Shown: piece after piece, positions 6,561-15,009 of the stretch
How positions within the stretch are numbered: the stretch's first letter is position 1
Layout of the letters: each line of letters begins with the position of its first letter
Assembly: GCA_022451835.1 (NCBI GenBank)
Contig: JAKUNX010000021.1
Span: 1-19,705 of the forward strand
Length of the DNA: 19,705 nt
From: Candidatus Poseidoniaceae archaeon
Lineage (GTDB): Archaea > Thermoplasmatota > Poseidoniia > Poseidoniales > Poseidoniaceae
Reading direction: 5' to 3'
The notes under the pieces: model-generated
What the model saw: the letters and a program-made list of their open reading frames with translations, nothing else
What the model was told of the DNA's origin: nothing
The model's database searches: none
Translations under genes and position numbers: made by a program

Positions 6561-8376
6561 TTCTAGAAGAGATATAACTACGCCATTTCGAGTTACCTTT
6601 TCCATCTAATTTATTCTTTAATTCAGGCTCTACTCTTAGATCTATCACGCTAAGGTTAACTATTCCTTCATGAGCATAACATAATTCAACATTTGATGGT
6701 TCCAATTTTGCTAGCAAATTTTTCATAGCTTTAATATTGCTAATTCTAACTCTATTGATCGAAATTAATTCATCACCAGGCATTATTAAATTTCTTAGTG
6801 GGGAATCATTTTGATGACTACTAACAATGACTTTACCACCTTTCTCTGATATGTTAAGTCCTAACCAAGATGATGATAATTTGGTATTTTTGTCGACTTT
6901 ACTTTTTAGCTTTAAGCCATAGAAGTCTAATGCTTTTGCAACATCAGGTGCTGTTTTATCAAAGATTAATTCGTCTAAATACAACCCTAGGTTTCTTCCT
7001 CCTTCCATATTTACTAATTCTTTTCTTATATCTTTGTAGTCAATACCTATTCTTTCAGCATTAGGGTAGCCAATTGCATATTTTTCACATAATCTAACCA
7101 TTAAGTCACATATGCCATGTTTCCCCTTCGAACGTTTTCTTAATTCAGCATCGACACAGAAAATAGCTAATTCACCTTCAAGATAATATGAAATTTGAAT
7201 TTCTCTAGAGAAGCTATGGCTTCTATAGAGGTGAATCCAAGCATCATGACTTGATTCTGCCAATGATTCATGTTCTGAACCATTTCTAATGGTGTGCCTA
7301 GCAAGTTTTCTTTCCATATCTTTACGCCAATCTTCTTCAGACCATGCTCCAGATCTTACACAAAGCATGTCTCCAAGCCATGAAGTACATCCTTCAAACC
7401 ACCAAAGTAAGTCGGTATGAATCTCTTGTTGTAAATCATAATGGATGAAGTTCTTTGGCCTTAGTCGCTTAACATTCCATTGATGCAAGTATTCATGACT
7501 GAATAAACTGATTAAGTCTCGATATTCATCATCATGACCATCTATCAAACAAATTCTAGGCAGCATAGAGGATTGAGAGTTTAGATGCTCCAATCCCCCT
7601 CTTGATTTTTCAGTAAGATGGAGAATAGTTACATATTCTCCCCAGACAGGTACTCCAAATAATGCATGATATTCTTTGATTATCTTTTTCATATCTGTGA
7701 TAAATCGTTCTACCATATTTTGGTTTGTTGTATAATTTCCACTATCCCAAAGCTTCAAAATATGGTTACGACCATCTATTTTGAAACTGATATTTTCATT
7801 AGGGTTTACTTCCATTATTCCATCAAGCAACTCGTCTCTATTTGGTGCTGAGAAAACGTAACAATCTGCTTTGTTTCCAATAATTGAATCAATATCGCTT
7901 TTGTAATCAAATGAAGTTAATTGAGTTGCAGGAGTCCATTTCGGCGGGCAATGAAGAATAATTTTATGATTCATATCCATTCTTGATTTGTCAATTCCGG
8001 AAGTAGGTAGTAAGAATGTAAATGGAGGCATCATATGCAAATGAGTGCTATCTATGTGGGTAGATCTAACTGATAGTTCTATTCCAAGTATCTTGTAATC
8101 AACGACAACATCACTGGCTAAGTCTGAGATTTTTATCTCAACAGAATCTACAGCTTTGCGATTAAATTGAATATTTTTCCCGTTTTGTTTGCAACTAATT
8201 CCTGTTAGGTATTGCATTGGCTCTCTTATGAAATATGAACCTGGAACCCAACGAGGAAATTTCAGAGTTAGTTTTTTACTATTGAAAGGTGGTGATACAG
8301 ATACTCTAACATGCAAATATCTGGATTCTCCACCCGTGGCATCAATGGCAAAACTGACGCCCGAACTGTTTGACAT
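6553..8376 (-). CDS. M61 family aminopeptidase (glycyl aminopeptidase-like) with PDZ domain
   Basis: This is a zinc metallopeptidase of family M61. The N-terminal beta domain carries the family's RWVPGSYFIREP motif (42-53) and the catalytic gluzincin domain has SRGGLEHLNS (258-267), the zinc motif HEYLH (His294, Glu295, His298) and the third ligand Glu328 in WWFEGCTSWLGD. A C-terminal PDZ domain lies at about residues 505-580 (SPLRNLIMPGDELISINRVRI). The length of 607 residues is normal. Known members remove N-terminal Gly or Ala from peptides. No signal peptide is present, so it should act in the cytoplasm on peptides. The ATG is two bases after the HEAT-like gene's stop, indicating an operon. 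Its last codons overlap the facing SerK-like gene. Confidence 0.92.
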   Translation of the reverse strand: MSNSSGVSFAIDATGGESRYLHVRVSVSPPFNSKKLTLKFPRWVPGSYFIREPMQYLTGISCKQNGKNIQFNRKAVDSVEIKISDLASDVVVDYKILGIELSVRSTHIDSTHLHMMPPFTFLLPTSGIDKSRMDMNHKIILHCPPKWTPATQLTSFDYKSDIDSIIGNKADCYVFSAPNRDELLDGIMEVNPNENISFKIDGRNHILKLWDSGNYTTNQNMVERFITDMKKIIKEYHALFGVPVWGEYVTILHLTEKSRGGLEHLNSQSSMLPRICLIDGHDDEYRDLISLFSHEYLHQWNVKRLRPKNFIHYDLQQEIHTDLLWWFEGCTSWLGDMLCVRSGAWSEEDWRKDMERKLARHTIRNGSEHESLAESSHDAWIHLYRSHSFSREIQISYYLEGELAIFCVDAELRKRSKGKHGICDLMVRLCEKYAIGYPNAERIGIDYKDIRKELVNMEGGRNLGLYLDELIFDKTAPDVAKALDFYGLKLKSKVDKNTKLSSSWLGLNISEKGGKVIVSSHQNDSPLRNLIMPGDELISINRVRISNIKAMKNLLAKLEPSNVELCYAHEGIVNLSVIDLRVEPELKNKLDGKGNSKWRSYISSRTT

Positions 8377-8378
8377 GA

Positions 8379-9380
8379 TTATACCCCATTGTTGGCGGTT
8401 GAAAGGTTATGCGCTGTAATTTTAATCAAATCACTGTTTGAATTTTCTGAAATTTGTTTGGCTTTTAATCTAATAGGCTCTTCTTGACATCGAGAAAATA
8501 ATCTTTCAATTAATCGACATCTTTCTATTTCATCAACTTCCTCATTGCCGATTATAGCCCAGCGTAACTTATCCTCAGCATCGCCTTTTTTTCCTTGTAA
8601 CCACCTGCCAACAATAACATGTTGCTGATTTTCACTTAACATCTTAATTATTTTATGATCTATAGTTGGGCATTCTTTTTGTAAAACATCGACTAGAACC
8701 TTTGTTTCAGTATTGTTAATTTTGTTAATATTTTGAATTAATTTTTCCGGGTTATTTCTAACTAAATAAGAGATTAACAGTTTTAGTTCTGCACCTCTTT
8801 CTATCAATTCATCTAACACAGTATCATCAATGTTATAATCTGATTCAATCAGTTTACTAATACAGTATTCAACAACTTTGATAGATTTGTCATCTATTGC
8901 TTGTATTAGATTTTCTTTAACTGAATATTTACTATTTAATGCAACAATTCTTAATTTCTCATCCTCGCTAGAAATCAATGTATCAAAGAATTCTTTTTCA
9001 TTTTCAGCTTTCAAAATAAATTCTGCAGCCTTTTTTTGACAAATCGAATCATCCTTAGAAAATAATTTTTTGACAATGTCAATATTTTCTGCTCTAAAAT
9101 TTTCCAAAAGGTTAGCAGCAACCCTGTTATAATTCAAATTGTGATGACTTATTAGAGGCTCTAAATCTAAAACATTTTTTCTAATTGACCATATTCTAAA
9201 TGCATCAATCGCCTTAGATCTGTACCACGAATCTTTATCGTCAAGCAATGGAACAAAGGCCGAAAGATCGTTTTCGTCATCTATCTCAAAAAGTTCTCTC
9301 ACTGCTCGTCGCCTTTTTCTGTCATCCTTACTCTTGAGATTATTTATCGCAGATGTAGATCTATTAGACAAATTACTCAC
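8379..9380 (-). CDS. HEAT-repeat-like helical protein
   Basis: A 333-residue all-helical protein with a HEAT/armadillo-like pattern of paired amphipathic helices. The clearest repeats are at the start (KDDRKRRRAVRELFEI, then LSAFVPLLDDKDSWYRSKAIDAFRIW, about residues 18-65), with weaker repeats to the end. It has no enzyme motif, signal peptide or membrane segment. Such proteins usually serve as binding scaffolds; some with this look belong to PBS-lyase-type HEAT families. The GTG start overlaps the PCMT-like gene's stop by four bases (GTGA), so translation is very likely coupled to it, and the M61 gene follows after two bases. The conserved pairing suggests it works with one of these neighbours, but its partner cannot be read from sequence. 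Confidence 0.75.
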   Translation of the reverse strand: MSNLSNRSTSAINNLKSKDDRKRRRAVRELFEIDDENDLSAFVPLLDDKDSWYRSKAIDAFRIWSIRKNVLDLEPLISHHNLNYNRVAANLLENFRAENIDIVKKLFSKDDSICQKKAAEFILKAENEKEFFDTLISSEDEKLRIVALNSKYSVKENLIQAIDDKSIKVVEYCISKLIESDYNIDDTVLDELIERGAELKLLISYLVRNNPEKLIQNINKINNTETKVLVDVLQKECPTIDHKIIKMLSENQQHVIVGRWLQGKKGDAEDKLRWAIIGNEEVDEIERCRLIERLFSRCQEEPIRLKAKQISENSNSDLIKITAHNLSTANNGV

Positions 9381-10348
9381 CAGTCAATTTCTTCATCATC
9401 GCTAAAGTCATTCCATTTACTAGGGTCAAAATTGGAAATCATTGGATGCAACATTACTTGGATTATTGGCCATAATCTCAGAAACGAAGGTGAGTAGTGC
9501 CATAATAATTTGACCATTGGGTGTTCTGAGACAGGTATACCTCCTTCGCCAATTGGCGGTGTATCATCTGGTAAATTGTTCAATTTAGCAACCAAATCTT
9601 GTAAACTATTTAGTTCGTCAGACTCAATGATTTCCAACTCCTCACAAGTTTCAATTGATAACTCAATCAAATCGGCAAGTTCTTTTGGATGTAGATGATT
9701 ATTATCTGTAGAATCAACATCGATTGGCCCAAAGCATACATTTCCTAAATCAGTTTCAAGTTCTATATCATCTTGCAACTCAATTTTCATTAGATGTTGA
9801 GAATCTATGTCTCCTATTGGTGCTATAACAAAACCACTATCTTCTATGCGCGATTTAATCCACTTAGGGATGGCTTTGATTTGACCGGTTATTAGAACTC
9901 GATTAAATTCACCCGGAAAAGCAACAGGTGCTATATCTAAATCTTCTATATTTCTTATGTCTACAGTTGGCCAGTGAGATAACCTTTCTTTGGCATGATT
10001 TACTACTTCGTATGACGGATCTAATACATTAACTCGACCATTTTCCCCCACTATCTGAGCTATTAAGGCGGCTAAGTACCCTCCTTTACATCCAACAATA
10101 ATGACCTCTTGACCTTTAGACAATTCCATGTGATGCAGTAATGTAATGATCATGTGAGGGGCTGAAATAGTTTTGATGTTGCCTGAAGTTGACTCAATAT
10201 ATGGTACGGGTCTATCAGCGAAGAATGGTGCAGCATCATAATCGGTAAAGTCTTCTAAATCAACATTTAGCATCGCTCTTTTAACTTCCTGAGGAACCAA
10301 AACACCTTCTCTGGACAGGCGCCTTAGTAGGTCCGCTGTCCGGGTCAT
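9377..10348 (-). CDS. Divergent protein-L-isoaspartate methyltransferase (PCMT) family protein
   Basis: The Rossmann-fold SAM methyltransferase follows the PCMT pattern: an N-terminal helix set (LLRRLSREGVLVPQEVKRAM), then YIESTSGNIKTISAPHM (about 50-66), with the family's Ser62 and His65. Motif I is VGCKGGYLAAL (85-95), then VNVLDPSYE and a final IAPIGD strand. Motif I is unusual: the acidic residue that normally precedes the glycine loop is Ile, and the loop reads GCKGG rather than GxGSG. About 100 acidic residues follow the methyltransferase domain. It may repair isoaspartyl sites or may have lost that activity. I start at the ATG at 10348, which matches the family start; the open frame continues to 10426, overlapping the regulator gene. 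It heads an overlapping run with the HEAT-like and M61 genes. Confidence 0.78.
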   Translation of the reverse strand: MTRTADLLRRLSREGVLVPQEVKRAMLNVDLEDFTDYDAAPFFADRPVPYIESTSGNIKTISAPHMIITLLHHMELSKGQEVIIVGCKGGYLAALIAQIVGENGRVNVLDPSYEVVNHAKERLSHWPTVDIRNIEDLDIAPVAFPGEFNRVLITGQIKAIPKWIKSRIEDSGFVIAPIGDIDSQHLMKIELQDDIELETDLGNVCFGPIDVDSTDNNHLHPKELADLIELSIETCEELEIIESDELNSLQDLVAKLNNLPDDTPPIGEGGIPVSEHPMVKLLWHYSPSFLRLWPIIQVMLHPMISNFDPSKWNDFSDDEEIDW

Positions 10349-10385
10349 AACGAGACTATAACCTCGTGTCTTGTAAATGATGCCA

Positions 10386-11303
10386 TCAATTTGACATTGT
10401 CTTAAATTTCTCTTCAACAATCTCATCTATAAAACTAATATTTTCTTCGTGCTCTTTAACCGCCATTTGAATTAATTCGTCATCAGTTATTTGTTCAAAT
10501 TCTTCATGTTTAATTTCAGAAATTTGCGATTTAATTGATTTTTTGATTTCAGATAAGACCTTTATCATATTATCAACTAAATTCATGTCATCGTTTTCAA
10601 CTTCAAGAGAAATAGTTTCAATCAATGACTTTACTAATTTTGGATCCGTATATGATTCATCAAATGATGAAAAAATATCATCCATTAATATTGATTCTAT
10701 ACGAGCTAAATGTTCAGAAATCGTAGCTCTAGCTAGTCCAATTTCGCTTGCTAAATCAGAGATTCTGGTTCTTTTAGGAATATCAAAAAAGCCTCTATCA
10801 TAAGCGAATTTTGCTATTTTTAGTTGCTTTGTTGATAATGCTGATTGATTAATCGTTGAGTTAAAATCAAGACTTCTTGCGCTGATTCTGTCGGGCTGAG
10901 AAATTAATCTTGCCAATGTAGAAATTAGTTTAAGTTTAATTGGAGAACCTTGAATGATGTAGGTTAATCCTTCACCATCGAGTCTACTTCCTGCTACTGA
11001 ACTTGTTCCATTGGTTCTAGCATTTAGATTAGAAACTGAATGATTTAATTTGACTAACAGTAGATAACTATCAGAATTATCTTTTGGTTCAAGAATTATA
11101 TCAAGAAGTTCAAGAAAGTGTAAATCTACTAAGTCATCAGGTGATTTTCCTTCACAAAAATCCACCTTTAGAATTACTCTAATATCCTTTGGTATTCTTT
11201 TTACATAACAAATAAATTCTGCTTGTTTGAATAGTTCGGTAATTTCTCCAATATCCAAATTCTTAATTCGAGATCTTTTCCAAAATAAGGTGACCTCTCG
11301 CAT
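10386..11303 (-). CDS. Bat-type HTH transcriptional regulator
   Basis: Residues 156-209 form the bacterio-opsin-activator HTH domain (HTH_10 family): LSTKQLKIAKFAYDRGFFD, then ISDLASEIGLARATISEHLARIE. This has the family's 'T.kQ...l..Ay..GyFd.Pr' opening and the 'la..lgiS.aTvsehL' recognition helix. The N-terminal 150 residues are a mixed alpha/beta sensor-like region typical of this archaeal family, and residues 215-305 are an acidic, helical extension with many Glu, Ile and Ser residues. The ATG at 11303 has AGGAG four bases upstream (11308-11312). It lies upstream of the PCMT-like gene by 37 bases in the same direction and may regulate that run. The signal it senses is unknown. Confidence 0.85.
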   Translation of the reverse strand: MREVTLFWKRSRIKNLDIGEITELFKQAEFICYVKRIPKDIRVILKVDFCEGKSPDDLVDLHFLELLDIILEPKDNSDSYLLLVKLNHSVSNLNARTNGTSSVAGSRLDGEGLTYIIQGSPIKLKLISTLARLISQPDRISARSLDFNSTINQSALSTKQLKIAKFAYDRGFFDIPKRTRISDLASEIGLARATISEHLARIESILMDDIFSSFDESYTDPKLVKSLIETISLEVENDDMNLVDNMIKVLSEIKKSIKSQISEIKHEEFEQITDDELIQMAVKEHEENISFIDEIVEEKFKTMSN

Positions 11304-11352
11304 GTAACTCCTAGAGGTACTTGTTTGATAACTTCTATTGACAAATGAATCA

Positions 11353-11988
11353 TCAATTTCTCATTTCTAACCATGCTAAAAATGAAACAATTGGCAGCAA
11401 AATTAGCAGCATTCGGTTTAGTTTATTCTGATAATCATTATATTCATTTGAAGTCACAGGGTTAACTTCTATAGACTTTGCTTTACGAGTTCTTCGCAAT
11501 ACTCCGACTTTTTCTTCAACCCTTTTTAGAACCCGATTCCTTAGTTTTGGAGACGAACTCTTGGAATTACCCCTGCCAACTATAAATTTGACAGTAGTTC
11601 GCTCTGCTATCTCAAGTGCAGCATCTACTACACCTTCGATATTGTCAAGATTATGCATATCAATCCTAAGATTGACTCCATCACTTGAAATATGACTAAG
11701 TACACGCCATTTACCTTGTCCTTCATTAAACTGTGATAATTTTTCTCTGGCTTCAATAAGTGGTTCTTTAGTCAAAATCACTGGTCGTCGACGTCTAGCC
11801 AGAAAAGGTCCAAGAATAATTGAGAGCAAAAATGGTGGAATGCACATCAGGGAAACAGTTCTTTGAATATTTTCAGCGTCTGTCAAGACTGAAATTGTGG
11901 CTAGTGAGAACCCTAGGTATAGTCCTATCAATCCGCCGGCTTGAAATCCCATTGTCAATCCAACGGGCTCCCCTTTGGCATCCTCCAT
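11353..11988 (-). CDS. Membrane protein with Smr-like cytoplasmic domain
   Basis: A 211-residue protein with two hydrophobic helices near the N terminus (about 12-35 and 44-64), a positively charged RRRR turn, a soluble central domain and one C-terminal helix (about 191-208). The central part, LRIDMHNLDNIEGVVDAALEIAERTTVKFIVGRGNSKSSSPKLRNRVLKRVEE (about 107-159), resembles the Smr (MutS2 C-terminal) domain: DLHG becomes DMHN, and the 'I.GkG..S....lR..V' loop becomes IVGRGNSKSSSPKLRNRV. Smr domains bind or cut nucleic acids. The match is by eye and the His-Gly pair is altered, so activity is uncertain. The positive-inside pattern puts the domain in the cytoplasm. It ends 49 bases before the regulator gene and could be cotranscribed with it. 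Confidence 0.6.
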   Translation of the reverse strand: MEDAKGEPVGLTMGFQAGGLIGLYLGFSLATISVLTDAENIQRTVSLMCIPPFLLSIILGPFLARRRRPVILTKEPLIEAREKLSQFNEGQGKWRVLSHISSDGVNLRIDMHNLDNIEGVVDAALEIAERTTVKFIVGRGNSKSSSPKLRNRVLKRVEEKVGVLRRTRKAKSIEVNPVTSNEYNDYQNKLNRMLLILLPIVSFLAWLEMRN

Positions 11989-12048
11989 GTATTATGCTGT
12001 GGCTAGGGATAGATGAACACTTTGACTGAATCATTTTTAACTATTGAT

Positions 12049-12069
12049 TTATGCATCAATTGTGCATAA
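12049..12069. repeat. Short inverted repeat at the start of the DUF2085-type gene
   Basis: TTATGCA at 12049-12055 and its exact reverse complement TGCATAA at 12063-12069 are separated by seven bases. The element lies over the proposed GTG start at 12062. It could be an operator, but a seven-base AT-rich repeat can occur by chance. Confidence 0.3.
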
Positions 12070-12784
12070 GAACGGACTTGGTTCAAGAGAACGTGAAAGA
12101 AAGGTTGGAAATTGGGTATTTTTTATTTCTAGTTTCTTTTTTCTATCTTTCTTTATTGCTCCCATGATTTTAGACTCCGGAGAAATTCCAGAGCTAAATA
12201 ATGGCCGAGCCAATGCTTTTGATTTTGCTACCACTGATGGAATGTGGTCTAACGGTAATACAAATTCGAATGAAACATTTGCTTGGACAGAATTAGATCC
12301 ATACTCAGGATTTATCTATGCATTTGGCGATTTGAATTGTCATAACAAACCAGAACGTTCAATCAAAATTAATGATAATCAAATGCCTGTTTGTACTAGA
12401 GATGTTGGAATCTTTTTTGGACTCGCAGTAGGTGGATTTTGGTTTTCTAGAAAGGGCTATAATCGTTGGACAGTTAAGGACACATGCCTTTCACTTATTC
12501 CAGATAAATGGCTATTAAGCACATACCAATCAAATAGAAGAACGGTAGTATGGTTATTATGTGGCATAATTCTTTGTTTGCCGTTGATTGTAGATGGTTT
12601 TACTCAATTACTAACTTCTTATGAATCAAACAATATTACTAGGCCAATAACAGGAATTGGCTTCGGAGTTGGCTTAGGAGTTTTGATTAGTGCAGCTTAC
12701 TCTGCAAGATCCAAATTTTTCAAATCAGCAGACCAGGTGTCATTGCCAGGTGGCATGAAATTCCGCCTAGTTGAAGAAGAATGA
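12062..12784 (+). CDS. DUF2085-type integral membrane protein
   Basis: The pattern of the DUF2085 family is present: Cys93-His94 followed by PERS and MPVCTRDVGIFFG (about 108-120), then DGFTQL (178-183), an ES pair and an R..TG motif (194-198). Hydrophobic segments lie at about 16-36, 115-131, 161-177 and 196-213. The Cys/His/Arg/Asp set near the membrane face suggests a metal or ligand site, but the family has no established function. The protein has 240 residues from the GTG at 12062. A TTTTTAA run at 12034-12040 is at TATA-box distance from this GTG, which would make a leaderless mRNA; TTG at 12044 is the alternative. It stands alone between two minus-strand runs and ends one base before the thymidylate kinase gene's stop. 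Confidence 0.78.
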   Translation: MHKNGLGSRERERKVGNWVFFISSFFFLSFFIAPMILDSGEIPELNNGRANAFDFATTDGMWSNGNTNSNETFAWTELDPYSGFIYAFGDLNCHNKPERSIKINDNQMPVCTRDVGIFFGLAVGGFWFSRKGYNRWTVKDTCLSLIPDKWLLSTYQSNRRTVVWLLCGIILCLPLIVDGFTQLLTSYESNNITRPITGIGFGVGLGVLISAAYSARSKFFKSADQVSLPGGMKFRLVEEE

Positions 12785-14131
12785 TTATGGAGGAGGGGTT
12801 TTCCACCATATAATTAGTTCTTCTTTGGTACTTGGTATAGGGCAGTTATTATGTCCACTAGTAAGAATATTTAGTCTTTCAAAAACATCATTAATCGACT
12901 TATCAATTTGATAAGCAGGAATTTTAGAATTGGATAGAATTTCTTCCAATGAGTTTTCCCAGTTACCTTTAGGATTTGCTCTTCTCCAAGATGATATTGA
13001 ACTTCGAAGTGGCCATAGTGCCAGTGATAACCTACCAAATCCTACTCGGTCTTGTTTTAATTTGAAAACTTTAGCATCAGAGAATGGTATGTGATTAAAT
13101 TGTTTATTTATCCATTTTTCTTCTTCTAACCACTTAACTAGACGTTGTGTATGTCTCCTTGTAATCATTCTATGGGGTCCTAGAAGTTTATGCAATTTTG
13201 GTACTTCTGTAGAGCCCCCAATTAATGAAAGGGTTCCTAAAATTGCCCATGATGAGAACGAAAATGGGTTTATTGGGACATCAAATTCTTTTGCAGATTC
13301 TTTTGGCCAGTTATTTTCAACAAACTTCATCCAATCTGATGGGCTTTTTCCACTTAACCAACCTTCATGAATTGCGCTTAGGTTTACTGGGGCTCCTGGA
13401 AGTCTGGTTTGAGTTTCAAGATTACTAATCAACCTTCTAAGTAAGTACCTGTCTACTTTGTCTGAATCAACATTTAATGGAGCAGGCTTTTTGTTGAAGA
13501 AAGCCCGTAATGTTTCAGCAAGTTTTTTTCTTAGTTCGTCCAATCCAGATTCATTTAATATTGGTCCAACAACTTGACATTTGTCAAATGGTTCTGAAAC
13601 TGTAATTTTTCCAGACAATAGTTCGCTGAAACCCTTTCTTATTTTCTTCTGTATCTCAGTAGTCTCAAAATATTCTTGCTTATTACTCGTCATTCTCAAG
13701 GTTCCAGAACGAATTCTTTTCATTGCTTTCTCTGGATCACAATCTATCCAAATAACCAAATCCGGAATCATTGCAGCAGAATTCATTTTAACTACATCAT
13801 CAATTCCTAAATCTCCAACTATTCCTTGATAAATTAAAGAAGAGTGGATGTTTCTATCTGAAATTACAACATGTCCTTTGTCGAGTAATGGTTTGATAAA
13901 AGTATGAGAATGATCTAATCTATCTGCTGCGAAAAGACCTGCTTCTTCTAATGGTGTTTTGTCACCTTTCATCACAGAAGAAAGCGCTAACTTTCCAAGT
14001 TCACTATGCCTTCTAGGTTCATGTGTTGAGTGAATTTTTGGGAATGGGAAGTTTGCAAGTAATTCACCTATAATTCTAGCAGCCTCTCCTTTACCAGAAC
14101 CATCACCTCCCTCAACCGAGATAAGATACAT
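12785..14131 (-). CDS. tmk: Thymidylate kinase fused to a C-terminal extension
   Basis: Residues 1-210 are a thymidylate kinase, which makes dTDP from dTMP and ATP. The P-loop GGDGSGKG is at residues 8-15, the DR motif in ISDRNIHSSLIYQG at 90-103, and DLVIWIDCDPEKAMKRI at 124-140, followed by an Arg-containing lid (RSGTLR). The usual EPGG is EPRR here. Standard enzymes end near residue 210, but this one continues for about 240 more. The extension is unrecognised except that residues about 295-340 (AILGTLSLIGG, then MITRRHTQRLVKWLEEEKWI) look like a winged helix. The ATG is two bases after the preceding gene's stop, and that gene's last Glu codons GAGGAA act as the ribosome site. Confidence 0.88.
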   Translation of the reverse strand: MYLISVEGGDGSGKGEAARIIGELLANFPFPKIHSTHEPRRHSELGKLALSSVMKGDKTPLEEAGLFAADRLDHSHTFIKPLLDKGHVVISDRNIHSSLIYQGIVGDLGIDDVVKMNSAAMIPDLVIWIDCDPEKAMKRIRSGTLRMTSNKQEYFETTEIQKKIRKGFSELLSGKITVSEPFDKCQVVGPILNESGLDELRKKLAETLRAFFNKKPAPLNVDSDKVDRYLLRRLISNLETQTRLPGAPVNLSAIHEGWLSGKSPSDWMKFVENNWPKESAKEFDVPINPFSFSSWAILGTLSLIGGSTEVPKLHKLLGPHRMITRRHTQRLVKWLEEEKWINKQFNHIPFSDAKVFKLKQDRVGFGRLSLALWPLRSSISSWRRANPKGNWENSLEEILSNSKIPAYQIDKSINDVFERLNILTSGHNNCPIPSTKEELIIWWKTPPP

Positions 14132-14133
14132 GT

Positions 14134-14979
14134 TTATTCCTCAGTGTAGTCTTCATATTGGTCTTTTACGATACTATTGAGTGCCATTCCTGCAAGAATT
14201 AGAATAGGTCCTATCCAAATTAATCCTCTACTGAACAAGCCAATACCAGCTAGATATTGAGTTCGACGATATTTCTTTCCACGCCTAATCTCAACCGATG
14301 CTTGGATGCCAACAAAACCAGTTATTATTGTCAAAATTGCTAAGAATGTAGAGAGTGCTACAGATGCTTCAAGTGACCAACCTCCATCTCCACTAACTGC
14401 ATTCTCTTGAATAATATTTGAAGAATTACCTTCAACCATAGTAAATGGTGATATTAAGCCATTTTCCGCTCTAAATGTTCTTTCTACGGAATCATATCCT
14501 GCTATTACTACTCTTATTTTCATAATTTCGGGTTTTACATTGTCAAATTGGAAGTAGCCATTTTCATCCGAACTATCATTTTGAATCATAATTACACTTT
14601 TATCTTCATATAATTCAATTGTGGCATTCTCCAATGTAACACCATCAATAGTCAGAACCTGACCAGTTATATCAACAGTTTCAGCTTCGTTAAAGAGTGA
14701 AGAATTCAGTAATTCATCGGGATTCCCTTGCAGTAATATCCCGCCGCTAACAATTCCCAATATGCTGCCAACAAGCACTAAAATTGCTACTATCATTCTC
14801 AAACGTTCTCTTTCGTCATAATCTAAGTCAATCATTGGCTTAACTATAATCTCACGTTCCTCCGTATTATTTGTCAAATCGGACAGATCTGGTAAAGAAT
14901 CAGATTCTTTACCTTCGATTTGCTCTTGAACGCGCTCCCTTAACGCCGCTCTTCGCTCTTCGAAACTTTTCTCCGACAC
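14134..14979 (-). CDS. Membrane protein with carboxypeptidase-regulatory-like domain
   Basis: A 281-residue protein from the GTG at 14979. The N terminus is a short charged coil (EERRAALRERVQEQIEGKE), followed by a hydrophobic helix (about 62-83), then a beta-sandwich of the carboxypeptidase regulatory-like type (about 102-177: VDITGQVLTIDGVTLENATIELYED, then ENGYFQFDNVKP and AGYDSVERTF). Two more hydrophobic helices follow (about 205-226 and 243-268). The beta domain is probably outside the cell. These sandwich domains usually bind or present; no enzyme motif is seen. The open frame extends to a GTG at 15048, but a perfect GGGAGG six bases before 14979 favours the shorter form. It sits between the M28 gene and the thymidylate kinase gene, all in one direction. 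Confidence 0.78.
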   Translation of the reverse strand: MSEKSFEERRAALRERVQEQIEGKESDSLPDLSDLTNNTEEREIIVKPMIDLDYDERERLRMIVAILVLVGSILGIVSGGILLQGNPDELLNSSLFNEAETVDITGQVLTIDGVTLENATIELYEDKSVIMIQNDSSDENGYFQFDNVKPEIMKIRVVIAGYDSVERTFRAENGLISPFTMVEGNSSNIIQENAVSGDGGWSLEASVALSTFLAILTIITGFVGIQASVEIRRGKKYRRTQYLAGIGLFSRGLIWIGPILILAGMALNSIVKDQYEDYTEE

Positions 14980-14985
14980 ATCAAG

Positions 14986-14991
14986 CCTCCC
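14986..14991 (-). promoter_or_regulatory. Shine-Dalgarno site deciding the start of the gene ending at 14134
   Basis: GGGAGG on the minus strand, six bases before the GTG at 14979. It supports that start over the GTG at 15048, which would place the 15010-15048 inverted repeat inside the coding region. Confidence 0.65.
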
Positions 14992-15009
14992 GAATAAATA
15001 CCCCTTGAA

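Noticed and set aside
10349..10426. N-terminal extension of the PCMT-like protein
   Set aside because: It would overlap the regulator gene by about 40 bases, and family similarity begins at the ATG at 10348. No convincing ribosome site marks the longer start.
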